A stretch of 5,299 nt of DNA, taken from positions 1-5,299 of the forward strand of contig JAZKZX010000044.1 of NCBI GenBank assembly GCA_045612925.1, written 5' to 3'. Both the position numbers and the translations under genes were made by a program. Source of the stretch: UBA1189 sp045612925 (lineage in GTDB: Bacteria; Bacteroidota; Bacteroidia; Bacteroidales; Bacteroidaceae). Under the pieces are notes generated by a model. The model made no database searches, had not been told where the DNA came from, and was given only the letters and a program-made list of their open reading frames with translations. Positions 5,129-5,299 of this stretch are shown one piece after another. Within the stretch, counting starts at the first letter, position 1; each line of letters begins with the position of its first letter.

Positions 5129-5159
5129 CACTTCATTTCGCTCGTCCCCCTTAAAGAGG
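5103..5159 (-). repeat. Right terminal inverted repeat of the DUF559 element
   Basis: This is the inverted partner of 4639-4692: AGACCCCCTCCGCT at 5103-5116 and the 23-nt outer block at 5137-5159, with one mismatch to the left copy. Its middle contains a 12-nt near-duplicate, CTTCATTCCGCT (5115-5126) and CTTCATTTCGCT (5131-5142), 16 nt apart. The restored nuclease frame ends here: its last residues (QTPSASFR) and stop codon are encoded by the repeat. The outer hairpin of the left copy is not conserved, because the bases past 5159 differ. Confidence 0.85.
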
Positions 5160-5299
5160 TGTAGTTTCCTAATTTAGGTTGTCAGTTTTTTTGTTTATTC
5201 CTACACGAGGTTTACACGATTTTGTCTTATTCCTATACTGGGTTGACTGGTTAAATCCTTAATCCTATAATTACTTTACAATCGTCGAGTTTGATGCTG
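5160..5299. other. Terminal non-coding stretch with a weak direct repeat
   Basis: No supportable gene lies here on either strand. It contains a small CCTAA-T-TTAGG palindrome (5168-5178), a T7 run (5186-5192) and two related copies of a TTATTCCTA word (5195-5203 and 5227-5235, period 32 nt); similarity continues for about 24 nt with 18 matches. The region is AT-rich and probably the spacer before a gene outside the window. Confidence 0.5.

Larger units (their letters stand above)
4639..5159 (+). mobile_element. Possible small mobile repeat element carrying a DUF559 nuclease gene
   Basis: About 520 bp are bounded by imperfect inverted repeats of 54 and 57 nt, with nothing inside except one nuclease reading frame. 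There is no transposase, integrase or reverse transcriptase, and I found no clear target-site duplication: the flanks (TAATTAAAAG before, TAATTTAGG after) share only AT-rich words. A lone PD-(D/E)xK-like nuclease between inverted repeats could be a self-mobilising element, in the manner of REP-associated transposases, or a non-autonomous element moved by an enzyme elsewhere. The boundaries are set only by where the two repeats stop matching. Whether the unit is mobile is an inference; the repeat structure is directly visible. Confidence 0.6.

Noticed and set aside
4639..5159. CRISPR, toxin-antitoxin or restriction-modification system around the nuclease
   Set aside because: No regularly spaced repeats with spacers, no second small gene and no methyltransferase are present next to the nuclease.
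4621..5178. Target-site duplication around the nuclease element
   Set aside because: Only short AT words (TAATTAAAAG and TAATTTAGG) are shared, at unequal distances from the repeat ends; this is not a credible duplication.
5271..5297. End of a minus-strand gene entering from the right (frame reading ASNSTIVK then TAA)
   Set aside because: Nine codons at the edge cannot be distinguished from chance; another frame gives an equally plausible short tail.

Overview
The window looks like a chromosomal segment of a Bacteroidota bacterium, most likely a Prevotella-like member of the Bacteroidales. The support is Bacteroidota-type promoters (TAnnTTTG -7 boxes), start codons that almost all lack a Shine-Dalgarno sequence, a short-tailed SPII lipoprotein signal, and the gene families present. 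The genus is an inference from protein style, not from a marker gene.

Left part (1-995, minus strand): a two-gene operon. The upstream gene encodes a NifU/IscU-like iron-sulfur scaffold-type protein. After 19 nt follows a GGGtGRT-family protein, cut by the window edge. The second gene has a near-perfect Shine-Dalgarno sequence, the only one seen at any start in this window. A divergent, AT-rich intergenic region (996-1196) holds one promoter for each direction and a 16-nt palindrome in the probable leader of the minus-strand operon.

Middle part (1197-3583, plus strand): a very acidic DUF4375/DMP19-like protein, a lipoprotein of unknown function (perhaps NigD-like), a five-helix Yip1-type membrane protein and SmpB, the tmRNA partner of trans-translation. 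The last three are tightly packed (22-nt gap, then a 1-nt TAATG overlap), and the whole set may be one transcript from the promoter at 1144-1177.

Right part (3584-5299): after a short spacer with an inverted repeat comes a two-fold-repeat membrane protein with nucleoside-recognition (Gate) domains. Its last five codons and stop lie inside a six-unit heptanucleotide array (TTAGGAG-like). Just beyond lies the most unusual object: about 520 bp bounded by imperfect terminal inverted repeats and enclosing a single DUF559/Vsr-like PD-(D/E)xK nuclease gene. There is no transposase. The nuclease gene is broken by one in-frame TAA and one +1 frameshift, and its reconstructed C-terminus and stop codon run into the right terminal repeat. 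This resembles a small endonuclease-carrying repeat element, here decayed. The final 137 nt hold no gene I can support.
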